Source: Opisthorchis felineus (taxonomy: Eukaryota; Platyhelminthes; Trematoda; Opisthorchiida; Opisthorchiidae). From it: a stretch of 64,000 nt of DNA. The position numbers and the translations under genes were made by a program. Position 1 is the first letter of the stretch; the number at the start of each line of letters is the position of its first letter. The DNA is taken from positions 68,395-132,394 of the forward strand of contig SJOL01009991.1 of NCBI GenBank assembly GCA_004794785.1, written 5' to 3'. This document shows positions 44,049 to 56,960 of this stretch, piece by piece. Below the pieces are notes generated by a model. It saw only the letters and a program-made list of their open reading frames with translations. It did not search any database and was not told where the DNA came from.

Positions 44049-45940
44049 TCAGAATAATCACGTGCCACCACTACTATTCAGCTTCCGGTTTACCCCCTTT
44101 ACCGCCCCCCCCCCACCCTACATCCTTCTGAATCTATTATTTCCACGACAGGGTCTTGCGCTTCAGATCAGCTAAGGTTGAAGGGCACAACGATCTCTCC
44201 AAACATTGTGATGCACAACATCTTTTCATCCCAATTTTATTCAGTGCTAGTCTCTTTCGAACACTACACGTATACTTTCAACGTCTCCCAACAGTACAAG
44301 CTTTCAGATTTCATTCACTCCTTGATGTTTTTGCTGGTACTACTGTTCTTACCACTAGTTTTGTTCTGAGACATCTTCACATCGTTGCCCACCCACTCAG
44401 CAGTGCAATCTTATTTCATGACTGAAATTTGGGATTTGTTTTTACCACTGTGATTTGTCTTGTTTTCACGGGTGTATACCTATTGAGAGAAAATGCCGTT
44501 AGAGTTAACTTTAATTGCTCCTATTCCTTATTGATTTCCATGCATTTTTCCTACCCAGTTGTGTATGTGTGTGTAGATCATGTTTCTCTTGTTACGTTTC
44601 TGGCTTCACCTCAGACAATACGTCATCTGAGTTTTACTGGACTACCTCTTTTTGGGCACTTGCAGTGTACTGTCGCGACATCTTTTGAAAGACACTGCAT
44701 ACTTCATCCTCTTACTTGTTACTTCAAGCTGACACGACAATCCTCACCTTGTTGCGAGCTGCCTGAACAGTTTATGCGGATCGAAGGCGGTTCTGTTCAC
44801 CCCAGTGGCGTTCCACGGCCTCGTATGTCCTTTGTGCAATGTGCTCACTCACTCACTCACACTCATCCACCTACCCACTCACTTACTTTATCCAACACCT
44901 ACTCACTATCTCAAGGCTGTGTGCCTGCTCAATGTGGCTTTCAAGATTCGTATTTTAGAGTATACCTGGTAGATCTCCCACCCTATCCGAGACAATGTTT
45001 CTCTTGGCATTTAGATCTATTCGGACTAGTCAACCATCAAACGCAGTTTCATTTTTCTCTAAATCCTTTGCACATTGTTGGCGTATTTTGCCGTTTCGTT
45101 ACCGGCCATTGCTGACACTCATGTACTGTCCTTGTTTGATCAGCAGTCAGTGGCATTTGTTATGCGAATCATGTCGATATTGTCGGCTACCTGTGACAGT
45201 CGTTTTGTATTCTTCATTCCTTCACTTTCCAAGCGGCCATTTATCTCTGTGATGATGGCGTCATTTTCTATTATTATATGTGGTGTTCCATCTGCACTCC
45301 CACCCTCCGTAACTGACCCTCCATGTAACTCGTCTGGACCTGAGAACAAAGCCACTTTTTCACGTCATGACCACTGATTTGTTTTCTATTGCACTTCCTT
45401 TGGACCTGGTGTATGGTAGGTCTTCCAGTAATTAGGATGTATCAATGGTGAAAAGCGTCCATTATGCACGAAGAGATTTGTGTGATCCTCGAAAGGTTGT
45501 GATCCCCGTTCAGACTGCGAAGTTGACGGATTTTTCTTGGAACCTCACTCGTTCGGCTGTTACGTAGCTTTGTCAAACAACCCCTATACTACTTGTATGA
45601 AACACGAGCAGATCTGCTGCCGAATGGCTCAGTAGGGGGTTATCGGAAAGTTAAGATTGGCCTCAGACAGCGAACATTTCCAGCCAGCCGATCCCCGCGC
45701 CACTACAGACTCGTTGGCCATGCTTGACTGGCCGGCTGCTTTTTGACGCAACTAGGTGTAAGAGCGGCTTGACATAGCAATCGAATGTGGTTATTTGGTG
45801 CTACCTCCGATTTACCAACATCACATCCACAGAGACTGAAGTCCAGGGCTTAGTTTATTGACTTGTCGGACCTACTGTTCTTGGTCCCCACTAGTTTATC
45901 AAGGAACCACTTAATGTAGAGAACCGATTTTACCAATAAA
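44049..45940 (+). other. Probable 3' UTR / downstream region with a poly(A) signal candidate
   Basis: The first AATAAA I find after the stop is at 45935-45940, giving a possible 1.9-kb 3' UTR. Contains a C9 run near 44105 and an (ACTC)n tract at 44839-44885. A 228-codon open frame at 44429-45115 begins at a non-ATG codon and includes the ACTC repeat; I regard it as chance. Confidence 0.35.
44839..44885. repeat. (ACTC)n-rich simple repeat
   Basis: Imperfect CACT/ACTC units, pyrimidine-rich. Confidence 0.85.
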
Positions 45941-48526
45941 CTAGCCGGGTCGCTATAGATTCTACTCTTGGTCTGTCCCTCCAGATGACATTCCTTTCAC
46001 TTCTGAGCCTAAAATGGACACTTTATACGTACTCTGCCCTGGTCAGGTTTACGACGGGTTCCTTGCAGAGATCTGCCTACAGAAAGGCTACGTAAATACA
46101 AAAAGGCACAAACGTCCGAACTTTTGTGCCAGTGAGACGGGTAAGAACTTTGATACCCTAGTGAACCAGTCAAGACGGGTCTACTTTAATGGGACTTAGA
46201 CGCTGAAACATAGCAACCGTAACCTGCTAGAATCCAAAGGAATTCGGACAGGTGGCCAAGAATACGGCCCCACAATCTGTTGAACCGCTTTTGACGGTTG
46301 TTACCAAGGCGTGTGTTCACCATCTAAATGCATTAATCAGCAGTCACAGTCACCTAACTTCGATCACAAAGAGCTGTGCCGGTTGCGACCCTACGATTTT
46401 GTTTTTTACCAATACCTCTGCTCCCTTTAAACCGCAAAACCAAAATACCAGTCCAGTGTAGTCGTTTATTCCTCTTCCCGTTTTTTTTCCACAACCGTCG
46501 AAATTGTAGCTTTAAAGCGTAATGCGTGAACATCTCTGTTGGAAAACAGTAGACATATTAACGCGGTAAGACGTCCACGTCATATGTCTTTGAAACCGGC
46601 CGCGGTAACAACCAAAACAAGCGATTTTAATCGTGTTCAGAATTTAAAGGCTAGAAATGTTCAACTGACCATGTCACCTGACCACAGCTGACGCAGCACG
46701 ATTAAATGACTCCACACTGCTGTTAAAACCGTATCTTACAGCCTGAGTCCCCATCGATCGTGTGGTTTGCTGCCTACTCACTGATTACTCTTCCATACTC
46801 ACCGATTGGTGAGGCTTCATAACATCCAGTTACGCACTTCTAATCTGGTTTACTGCTGATCATCTGAATCACTCTGTTACTAGCATCCTTCTTATGACCG
46901 TGTAACTCGCTTTTCCTAGGAAGAAATTCTCTTCTGGGATGCAGTAGTGACTGATCACGCTAGAAATACTTTGCAAGTATGTGTGTGAGTACCTGTCTCC
47001 AAAGATCTCTTCTATATATGAGAAACTACGATTGGGCTGTCACTGAGAAAAATTGCACGTTTTGAAATTCTATATTTGGATTCTGTTTTGTCTGTGCTGA
47101 AAAGCGGAGAATCAGTGCGTAACCGTTTCGTCCTTGTCTCGAATCGTCACCGATGTGCGTGTAACCAGTCCTCAGGAAATTATGACTGCTACTCGATACC
47201 GGACATTTCCGACCGTGTTTCCAGAGGATATTTTTGGATTCTGGTTCAACGGGCATGCTAATAAGCTGTCTTAATAAGAGATTTTTTCCACAGCAAAGCC
47301 GGTCGACTTCGCTAATCCGGATGCTTACCAAGACAAGTCTAATGCTACTGATTGTTCCGGTTCTATTTTTATAAACCAGACGATACACCAGATAGCCAAT
47401 AAGATCCTTCAGCTGCCACGGTCACGGAGTAGCCCGTGTGAGATGAAAGTACGTTCAGACGTCCATTCCCAGCGTGAGTCAACATATCATTCTTCCAAGT
47501 GGTTTCGGGGCTGGCAGACGCACTTATTACTTTTTAGCTAATCAGCACGAAACAAACAATCTCATCTACGTATTTCTCACTCTATATGGTGTGTATTCAC
47601 AATATGATATCTATCTTTTCCCGTTAATTCCTTCCTTGCACCATGTGAACCACGGGTTTGTCTTCTACATCACTTTTTGAGTGCCTTTTTTGTTAGTAAG
47701 ATACCCGACCCACACACTTCCCTTTTCGCGTGCGCTGGTTGCCATTGTCACTCCTCGTAACTTTATTTTTGCGAGGACTTGTTAAGCTCTGGGAAAAGAC
47801 CCAACTCCATGCATTGCCCCCTGAACCAGCGGAGTATGTCTGGATAAACTGGTCACCTAAAAGAGTTCTGGTGAAGTGCTTCACACCTAGGCCTTCAGGG
47901 GCCATGGTCCAAGATACTCTACCTTCGTCCTTCATTTGAGGTTAACGTGGTCACTGAAGTGCTGGAGCACAGACAATAAAAAAGCTTTGGCAATGTTGCG
48001 GAATATGGGAAGCTCGGGTGCACTGCTTGATTTTGGGTCTATTCGCCAACCTCAGCGAACCTTGTTCAGTTTCATAAGCCTCAGGAAAATTGCACATTGA
48101 CCTCGGGAAGTATCCCCTTTGGAGTGAAGGCTAAACATGATACTTTCCTTTGAAAAATTGGCTACTTGACCCAGGGATTTGGTGGATGCACCAGTTAGGG
48201 ACCTGCCCTCCACATAGAAAATTACGGGTCCTCATGGGTGAGATCTATTTATGAGAATTACCGTACAATTCAGTCTGAACTTAAGTGTCAGGTCATCGGT
48301 CTGTATTGCGAAGTTCGACTAGTTGGACCTGATCTGAGGATATAAATTTGTTGGCCATTTTGTCTGCGCAGATTTCACTAAACTGTGTTGGTTGTGCCGT
48401 TATTGAGTCGTCATTCGAGACACTGGACACTTCAATCACTTCGCTCAAACATAAACACCAACTGTTCGGACATAATGGTTCAAGTTCATCCACAGTGCGC
48501 CATTGGAGCAGTAGTAACATGCTAAG
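45941..48526. other. Intergenic, nothing recognised
   Basis: Only short ORFs without motifs. No RNA gene or repeat pair noted. Confidence 0.35.
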
Positions 48527-48705
48527 CCCGAGACAGCTCAGGGGTTACGGCTCGAACTTACTTGACTGAAGGTCCATGGTTCGAACCCGACCTCTGTATC
48601 TTGACTGCTCTTGTCTAATCCTGGGCAACCTAGCAGTATTTTGGCCCTCGTGTTTCCTTCGGGTGGCATGACAGCTAGGCACCGAAAAGGTGCGGGGTTA
48701 AAAAC
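48527..48705 (+). mobile_element. tRNA-derived SINE
   Basis: Damaged A box (CAGCTCAGGGGTTACGG), intact B box GGTTCGAACCC, body TTGTCTAATCCTGGGCAACC, tail GGCACCGAAAAGGTGC. No target duplication seen. Confidence 0.8.
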
Positions 48706-49559
48706 CGTGTACGGTCAAAGATGTGCCCTACTTTAGCAAGAGCAATACTCGAGTCCGGTGCTCCCCAAATTTAATTTGACTTAACCAGAATAACTGCGCC
48801 ATGGAAGGCGGAGAACTCGTCAAGTGAGAGCAAATGGAATATAGATTATACAATCACTCAGCCACCAGTGATCTGTCATATTTTTCACACACGACCAAAA
48901 CGTTTTAACGGAAAGATGAGGAAATTAGGGATCTAACTTGTGAGAATGAAGCTGGTTACTATAACATTTCTTGATCATTCTATGTATTTTTGCGTAACAT
49001 ACTTCTTTGTATATAAATACCACAACCTTGTAAACTATGACTTTTACTTTGGAGGTGATGGTGCAATTATAACTAAGACCTACAGCCCGATAACGTCAGA
49101 ATAATTCGAAAGAAATCGGCGTTTTTTCAAGTATTACACAAAGCTGAATAGAATACACAGGATAGATATGCAAAAAGAACCTTTCGGAAATCGGGTTCTA
49201 ACTGTGCTCGTAGGATCAGCAACGGAAGTTTCCAGGATATAGTTGACTGCCTTTTTTGAAGAATCCACTTTTTTGTATTGGTCAGTGTTCTCAACATCCA
49301 ATGAGTTGCACAGAAATCAGCAAAATACTTGACATAGCAAGAATGACCACTTTTCACCGAATGTTCAAGGTGACCATACCTTGACGACCTGCATACATCT
49401 GTTTGTCACTGGATTCCATAGTTCTTACGCAGACGGATTGCCAAACGTCTTTTCTGCTTGTGAACCCATCAAAAATCCTCCAAATAACTCCGGTGAGTTC
49501 AGCATGAGTTCATGACTGATCGGAGCGTTTCCGAAATGATAATCAATAAGGGACCTGCT

Positions 49560-50600
49560 GTACTAAGAGGTCAGTTCAGTTCGGTTTGTCAGACATAAAC
49601 AATGTATCAAGGGTAAGCTTTTTCCAGCTGCTACACTTTCGGTCATTGGAAAACTGGAGAGCATGGGAGACGAAGCGATGATACGCTCAGTTGGTTTGTA
49701 TTGTGTATTCGTCTGAGGGAACGGGAAACTGGGAAGTGTCTTCAAAATGGATATACATTTGGAGGGGACACTTATCGTCGGTCGAGGCATTCTATTGCAC
49801 TGTTATTCTTTTTCCGCTCCCAATCTTCCTCAGTAGGGTTGCCAGACTGCTCAACAGGGCTTCACCATATTCTTTAAAACTGTGGGATACAGACCATCCT
49901 TGTCGCATTCGAAGAATGATAATTCACCCTGGCTTTATGTTGACAGCGGGCTAGTATTGATGCTCCATTCAGGCTCGCTTTATTCTTCCAGAGGTTGTGT
50001 TAAAATAAGCCAGCTAAACTGCCCTTTAACGTGTTCGGCCCATTGCCCAAGACGACGGTTTTGCGAGTGAAATGGCGTTCCGTTTTTCTCACACACTGTT
50101 TTGCTGACACGGGTAGGGAGAAGGTGTGCGGGAGAGTCGGTGAGAGAGGAGCTGCAAGAGCGAACGATACATCCTGGTTGCCCAAGCCGAAGAACGGGGT
50201 TTTTTGAGGTACCCCACCTTGAGCCTTTGACTCCAAAGACTGACCCTTAATTCCCACCTGGCTGCAGGGGGCCACCCTGGCATGAGGACGCAGCAAGTAA
50301 GGCATTACTATCTCACTCCTAATGAGCCTGCGCATAGCAGGTACCTTTTAAGTAGTAACGGACACTTTGGTATTAAAATTATTTAGATCGTATTGAATAA
50401 TGCGCCAGCGGTTATGGCCAATCGCTGGGCGATCGGAATATGCGGTCTCTAAGGCCAACTTTCTCTCACCCGTCCTTCCTCAGGGGAATCCATCATCGCT
50501 GTTTCCATAAATATGAACATGCTGGTCGCCCGAGGGAAACACCTTAGTGCCTTCACACTCTTATCACAGAGGACACCGTGACTTTACCTACAGGCCGATG
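49560..50600 (-). mobile_element. LINE A mini-copy: 5' region, RT start and 3' tail only
   Basis: On the minus strand from 50600 the full 5' region follows that of the copy at 54130-54560 (CAGAGGACA, CCGTCCTTCCTC, GCGCATTATTCAATACG as complements). At about 50115 it jumps past the endonuclease to GTGTCAGCAAAACAGTGTGTGA (RT leader), continues to about 49800, then the 3' tail (SFPMTESVAAGKSLP) at 49700-49600 and the end sequence ACTGAACTGA. About 2.5 kb of a full element is missing. Confidence 0.75.
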
Positions 50601-50787
50601 TACTCAATAGCTACTGAACCACCACTGCCTCTACCTACTGCTGAAACAAAGTGTACATGGTACGCAATCGATTTTGTCAAACCTTTCTAACGATAGTATT
50701 CAATGTTTTGGTGTCAAACAGTTGCCACCGATGGGCCTCAGACTGATTTGCACAGAACTTCTTTCGTCATCTCCAGGTGGCTCAGAA

Positions 50788-50967
50788 GCTCGAGATGGCT
50801 CACTGGTTAGGACGGAAACACAATGACCGGAAGGTTCGTGGTTCGAGTTCAATCCCGGCATCTCCACTGCTGACGTCTAGGCTGGAGCAGCCTGACAGTA
50901 TCCCAAACCTCGCGCTCTCTGATAGTTGCATGGCAGCTATGCACCAAAAGGGTGTTTCAGCTCCCAT
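50788..50967 (+). mobile_element. tRNA-derived SINE, diverged
   Basis: CGAGATGGCTCACTGGTTAG head, with a B box changed to GGTTCGAGTTC; CGTCTAGGCTGGAGCAGCC body; ACCAAAAGGGTGTTTCAGCT tail. The promoter boxes are probably dead. Confidence 0.75.
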
Positions 50968-53929
50968 CCAGTCTGTGGCTTATGTGCATTTTAGTCAGCT
51001 TTTGTGAGTACCCTAAAAGCTGAAGAACTTGGAAGCGTTGGTGGACGTGACCGACCCGCAGGTCTTTGCTGCTGAATTCACTGATCCCGATAGCAATAGC
51101 TATGGCCGCAGTGAGTTCTAGTAGGCCCTGCCACAATGGGCATGTTGCAACTGTGCGGACTCGATAGGACGAGCACGCAACATAGCGCCTCAACGAGCAC
51201 GCTGAAGGCGTAGGTCAATGGACTATGTATTGGCATTCGGGTTCTTCAGGGGCGCGCACAAAGCGGCTTCTGGGTGTCTGTTTGCATTGGACAGCAAACC
51301 CAAATCCATTTGCTTATGTGCTTATGCTCGCTGTGCAACAGCATTATTTTTGGGCGCGAATTTGGCATATTTCTCGGCATTACTTGAATAAAAATTGCGC
51401 GCAGATGGTTTCTGAGATAATAGTTGGTATACGCGTGCAATTGAATACTTAAAAAGGTGCATTTCGACTCCAGCATATAATGATAGGTTAAGCTGTTATC
51501 CTAAGAAATTCCTATTATTTGGATCTGCGAAACGGAGCTTTTACCTATTTCTATATCCGTGAACCAAGGACACTATTCTAGGGCCAGCAGTTTTGGTATT
51601 ACAAATTTTGAGACATTCCATTTACTGCACATATACACATTTGTCTGATCGGTAATTTCATCTTTCGGGGTCTATGGATCGCCCCTGTTTTGTATGGCCC
51701 AAAGGAAATGAGTGAACTCCATCAAATTAAGCGTTAGAAACAGCTGAAAAAATAATATTTCAAGACGGTTTCAATTCAACTTTCACATGGCTGAGCAAAG
51801 ACATTCCATTTACTAGGTAACTGCACCATCTCAGCGATTCAGTCTCACTCAAAATAAAAAGCATGACCACTCACTCAAATGAATTCTTTCCTCTCTCTTT
51901 GAGTTTTAGAGGCTTTCACGTTGAAGTACTTGAAACTAGCGGTCAGAATGGATTTCAACTGGTCCCTCACACTGGGGAAATCTTCTCCGAAAGTCGACGA
52001 TTTGAACTTTAGAATACCAAAATTATAGCCTCACATGTACACTCGGATTTGTCACTTTAATTTTTCCTCCACGCTAGCTTTAATGTATTCCAAGGGCTAC
52101 TTGAGGTTCACAGCATATGTTACGTCAAGTATGTCTCTATATTCAGTCCCCAGCACAGCGACGCTGGTTATAAATTTATCCTTATGATCTTGTCAGTCAT
52201 AATTCAGTCATCTTTGCTGGTACTGCGGCCCTGTATAACTCCGTTTCCCCGTACATGGTCTGATGCCTGATCAAGTGTAGCATTTGCCGGACGGTCCGAG
52301 ACTACGGCCACTAACTGGGAAAACCTAGATGTAACATCATGATTATGGATGTCCCTTCCTTTTACCGTGCGCGCTGGAAATTCACTCTTGAGTGAACAAA
52401 GCTATCCTCGACTTGACTTGACTGGACTCGGCTTGACTTGAACACTTCCAGAGTGCCAATGTTTCTTCTACATCTTGATGTATATTCTCTCCTGTCTGAT
52501 TTTTATCCATGAAGCATTGTGATGCACTTTTGATACAAGCACAGCAACCAAAATTGATTCAAGTGGTCCTAATACCCTAGAAGTGAGCCCGAATCATCCT
52601 CTTGAACGCAGCAGTGTGCTGTTCGATACACTTAACTCGTTGCCTAGAAATGATGAGTGTTTCGTGTCTGCGACTGATGGAACAATTCGAAATGTTAGCT
52701 CGTAAATTATGTTTTCTATGTGTTCTGGTGAAACGTATCGAGAGGACCCACGAGTGATAAATTAACATTTGTGTACTAAACCAGACAGACTGACGATCTG
52801 GGCCACCGGAAAACGTTCGCATTCCAATAGATTATCTCATTTCTGGTATCGTCCTTGCTAGCCGACTGAATTCAGCCAGCGAGTTTTGGTCAGTCCAGAA
52901 GGTCATAGTGTGGCCACTTTTCGGAACTATATTCAGAAATCCCGAGCGCGATCAAATATTATGTTGTGTGCGTACATCTCCTGTCCCGCACCCCCCATCC
53001 CACAGTGACCTATCTTGCAACATCTAATATTTCCATCACCCTCACTCTACTCGTACATCAACGCATCCTGTTTTTCAACGTTGCATCGATAGGTTTTGTA
53101 AAGGTAGTTTTTTTGGAACACCTCACCCAAGTGATCACTCTTTTAAGGTTGGAAAACAGGATGGATTTATGGCTTTCGGATGCCGAAAATACTGGGCGAT
53201 GTAAATATCTGTGTACTATCTTCTCGTTTGATTGCCGTGCTTCCCCTCACAATCAACCGTCAAAGATGCGATATCCTGGGAATCTAAACATCCCCACAGC
53301 TAGATGCCACCGGTAAGCAAAAGAACTCTCAGAACGCAACAACAAATGATTTATCGGGAGCATTTATCCCCAATATTATATGATTCTCGATTGTTATCCG
53401 TGGTGGTATCCTCTAATCGTAGCTGCGAAAAGCTATCCAGCAGAACTGCAGTATAATAGCATAACAAATTAAAAACGTGTTATCACTAGGCTTGCACTTC
53501 CTCGTGCATATTAGCACGAGGAATGGATTCAGTTAGCCAAGACCCATAGGGTTATTTTGTTACAGGAGGCAGGATCATTCTTCAGTATGATGGTCGACAT
53601 AAAGGGCAACTCAGGTAACAGTATCATTACGCCAAGCTGCTTGAAGAGAGATTTCATTGATACACACATTCGGGATGCGTGCCTCCCGAATACGTTTAAC
53701 ATGTCAACTTATACACTCATCTCCAAAGCGACTTGGTTTTCACGGGCATTCATCTGGAACTCAGCCGAAACTCGTCTTTGATATTCTTCGACTGAATGTG
53801 CTGCACCAGGTTTTAGATCGTACGATATTCGGGATGTCGCAGTGCACTGCATAGACGTGTAAACTTTGTTCCAGCGAGTGGATAGCATCTCTAACGTGTG
53901 CATTTGTAGGGACCCGACCTAAATCTCTC
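50968..53929. other. Intergenic, nothing recognised
   Basis: No gene or transposon domain was recognised. A short imperfect GACTT pentamer array lies at about 52413-52441 (TTGACTTGACTGGACTCGGC). Confidence 0.35.
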
Positions 53930-56900
53930 ACCTGACCGTGGTGGTCGGGCTTCTGTGTTGCGATGATCATTCAGGCTATACAGGCTGGAACTTAGTCCCT
54001 AGAATTTCAACGATGCCAGGAAGGCCAAAGGGAAACAGTCAGACCAAAAGCAGCGAGACCCGTCCTGCAAGTAACCGTACTACGAGGCGGTCTAAGGGAA
54101 TAGTCGTACTGTCCTCTGCAATAGGACTGTGAAGGCAATAAGGTGTTTACACCGGGCAACCAGCATGTCCATATTCAAGGAAGCAGCGATGCCGCCTTCC
54201 CCCGAGGAAGGACGGGTTAGAAAAGGTCGACCCTAAAAACCGCCCAACGGTTGACTGTGACCGCCAGCGCATTATTCAAAACGGTCGAAAAATTTTCAAA
54301 ACCAAAGAGTTCGGTGCCGCTCAAAAGTCGCCTGCTGTGCGGAGCCGCATTAGAAGGGAGACAATAATGCCTTACTCCCCGCGCCCTCGGGCCAGGCCAG
54401 CTCTCTGCACTTAAATGTGTCAGATTATTGAGTCACTGGCTCCAGTAAATGTTCCTCAGGAAAACCATGCAAACCGCTGTCCTGTTCATCAGACTTTTAA
54501 GTCCAAGGCTTAAGGTGGGGTTTCCCCAGCCAGACCCTCTTCTTTGGTTTTGGAAATATCTTTTGAGTTTGCACCTGTTCACTCAACGGCCCTCCCAAGC
54601 CATCAAACAATGCAATGCAATCAACCCATCTGACAGTCCACTAGCCATTGTTTCGCATCCAATGTATCACACAGAATAACAGGCCAAAATGATCACTTAC
54701 TAACCTCGAAAGATCTGGTTTACTTTACAAACTTCAATGTCTGTACTCTCTATGAAATTTGGCAACAGGTATTTCTTGTGGAAACCTTGCTTTCCCTCTT
54801 TGTCGACGTATGCTGTGTCTCCGAAACACATATATAGGTCGTGCGTCTCAAGCCGCTTAAGACGAGCTCAGACGTTCCACATATGACTCTCCTGGAATTT
54901 GTTCCTCCTGACGCAATGACTGTCGGTGTCTACTGTGTGGGAGTTGCACTCAGCCCCAAGGCAGAAAGCGCCTTACTGGACTGGATCCTAGTAAACAGTC
55001 GTCTTTACGCCGTGTTGTTGTCTGGCTCAATTGATATCAGTACATGTCGATGCGGTAAACGGTGTTTATTTATCGTATCAGCATACGCCCTGACAAAGTG
55101 CAGCTCTGAGACTGAGAAGGGCGGATTTTATCGAGATCTGTCCAGTCTGCTTTGGTTGGCAAGAAGGACGAATATAGTAACCCTGGCAGGTGATATGAAT
55201 GACCACGTTGGAAAACTGAGCCCGACGGAAGCAAAATTAGGTAGCAGATTTGGAGTCGACGATCAGGGTGCGGATAATCGTGAGCAAATGCTCTAGTTGT
55301 GTGCTGAGCATTCATCTGTTCGAGTTATTCGGAGGCCACAACCGCAAGCCAGTTGTGGACTCAGTCGAATGATGTAGCTATCAACTAAAGATGGAGAGCC
55401 TCATTTAAGGATTACTGTCCCCTCTAGGGACTTGACTTCGATCATGCTATTGTGCGGGCCCCGTTATCTATTCGCTTTCCGTCAGCAATACGCGCGCAGA
55501 AGCAGAGCAGTTTCATTCAGCAACTTCGACAAGCTTCCTTAGCTTAAGAGTATCTAGCTGGCCCGACTAGGGAGCTAATGGAATTGCACAATCATACAGA
55601 TGACGATGATTGCTTGGGGTCTGAATGGATTTCAGAACCGTTTCTCCAAGCAGTCCGACTCAACTAGATGAACACTGGTTATTGTCGAGATCAGCGGAAA
55701 ATCCATACCAGAAACCAGAGACTGTGATACCGTATACAGATCACTCAAGGAACAAATATTCATGAGCTTGAAGAATGACAGAGAAAACCCAGGAGATAGA
55801 GAGAGATTTCGCTGCAGATAATAGCCGCGCCATATTTCGGCTGATCCGATCAACCTGTCAAAAGAGGACAAGTGTCGGCGAAACGGTTTGCGAAAAAGAC
55901 GAAATAGCAATCCATTCACAAAATCCCCGTCTTGAGTTGAACACTTCAAAGAACAGCTCAGTTGGTCCACTTCAAAGTAACCACTGGAAGGACTCAGTGG
56001 GCCTGAATAGAACATGAACTCAAGACCACCGTCAGCGTGAGATAACAGTCCTTGCACTCGACAAGGCACCGGCCGAATGGTCTGCACCCCGCAATCTTCA
56101 AAGAGGGTGGTTAGGACCTGGTGAACGGTCTAACGACAATACCTCAGAAGATTCGGAAGGAAAACAGAATACCAGTGAAATGGAGCACCTCAACCGTCAC
56201 CCCAGTCTTTAAAAGTGTACAAGATCCTCATGCGAAAAACATCGTGGCAGCAGCCTGGTATCCGGAATTATCTTGCGCAGACTGACTGATTATCGGGAGA
56301 GGCAGATTCGTGAGAATCAAGTAGGGGTTCTCCCTGGCCGAGGATGCATTGCCATATCTTTACCAAGAGAAAAGTTCCTGAGCAGCGCCACTCTTTCAAA
56401 CCTTCCGCCTTGATCGTTTTTCTTGATCAGAAGGCTGCTTTTGACTCTGTCGATCAACAGAAAGTTTGACGGTGTTTGGCGAGCAAAGGTGTTCCTTCCA
56501 AATTTATATCCATTGCGAGGTTACTGCATGCGAACTCCTCTGGTCGGGTGCGAATATGTTGCCAGTTTTCGCCTGAATTCACCAGTGATGCAATCCAAGA
56601 ATGTCATTTTTCGCATCTCCACTTCAACTTTGTTATTGGTGCGCTACCTGAAATTCTCTCGCCTGCCTCTGAAACCTCGGCGTTGGAAGTCCTTCCGGGA
56701 TATTCCCTCACAGGCATATATGCACGAGATTGCTTTGCTTGGTTCAGATCCATTCAAGATGCAAGCCTTTTTAAATCTAACTGATTCTGCTGAACGGGTT
56801 GGTATACTTTTCACACCCGCAACTTGTTAATTGCTGCTACAAGACTGAGTTGGATCAAACACAAAACTCATACTTGCAAACGGGCCAATCGACGTGGTAG

Positions 56901-56960
56901 GCAAATTTGTTTCCATGGTTAGTTGTATAAGTTCCTGTGGATTGGCGAGAGATGAGATTA
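53930..56960 (+). mobile_element. LINE A copy: full 5' region, endonuclease and degenerate RT
   Basis: 5' region 53930-54730, then the endonuclease: NFNVCTL at about 54730, [15 protein letters not shown] (about 54945-54990), LFIVSAYA, and VTLAGDMNDHVGKLSPTEAKLG (about 55180-55240; the Gly-Asp-x-Asn box of this nuclease family, with Met-Asn here). A 151-codon frame at 54841-55296 stays open through most of it. RT follows with frameshifts (TVTP.FKS, FLDQKAAFDSVDQ at about 56420-56460, LGSDPFKMQ, GLARDE). The YADD box is degraded. Ends near 56960 without the usual tail. Confidence 0.8.

Noticed and set aside
44429..45115. 228-codon plus-strand open frame after the RhoGEF stop
   Set aside because: It starts at a non-ATG codon, contains a simple ACTC repeat, is Cys/His/Phe rich in a pyrimidine-rich tract, and has no recognisable motif. 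A chance frame in the 3' UTR is more likely.
52966..53316. 116-codon plus-strand ORF
   Set aside because: No recognisable motif, no splice or repeat context, and length within chance expectation for this much DNA.
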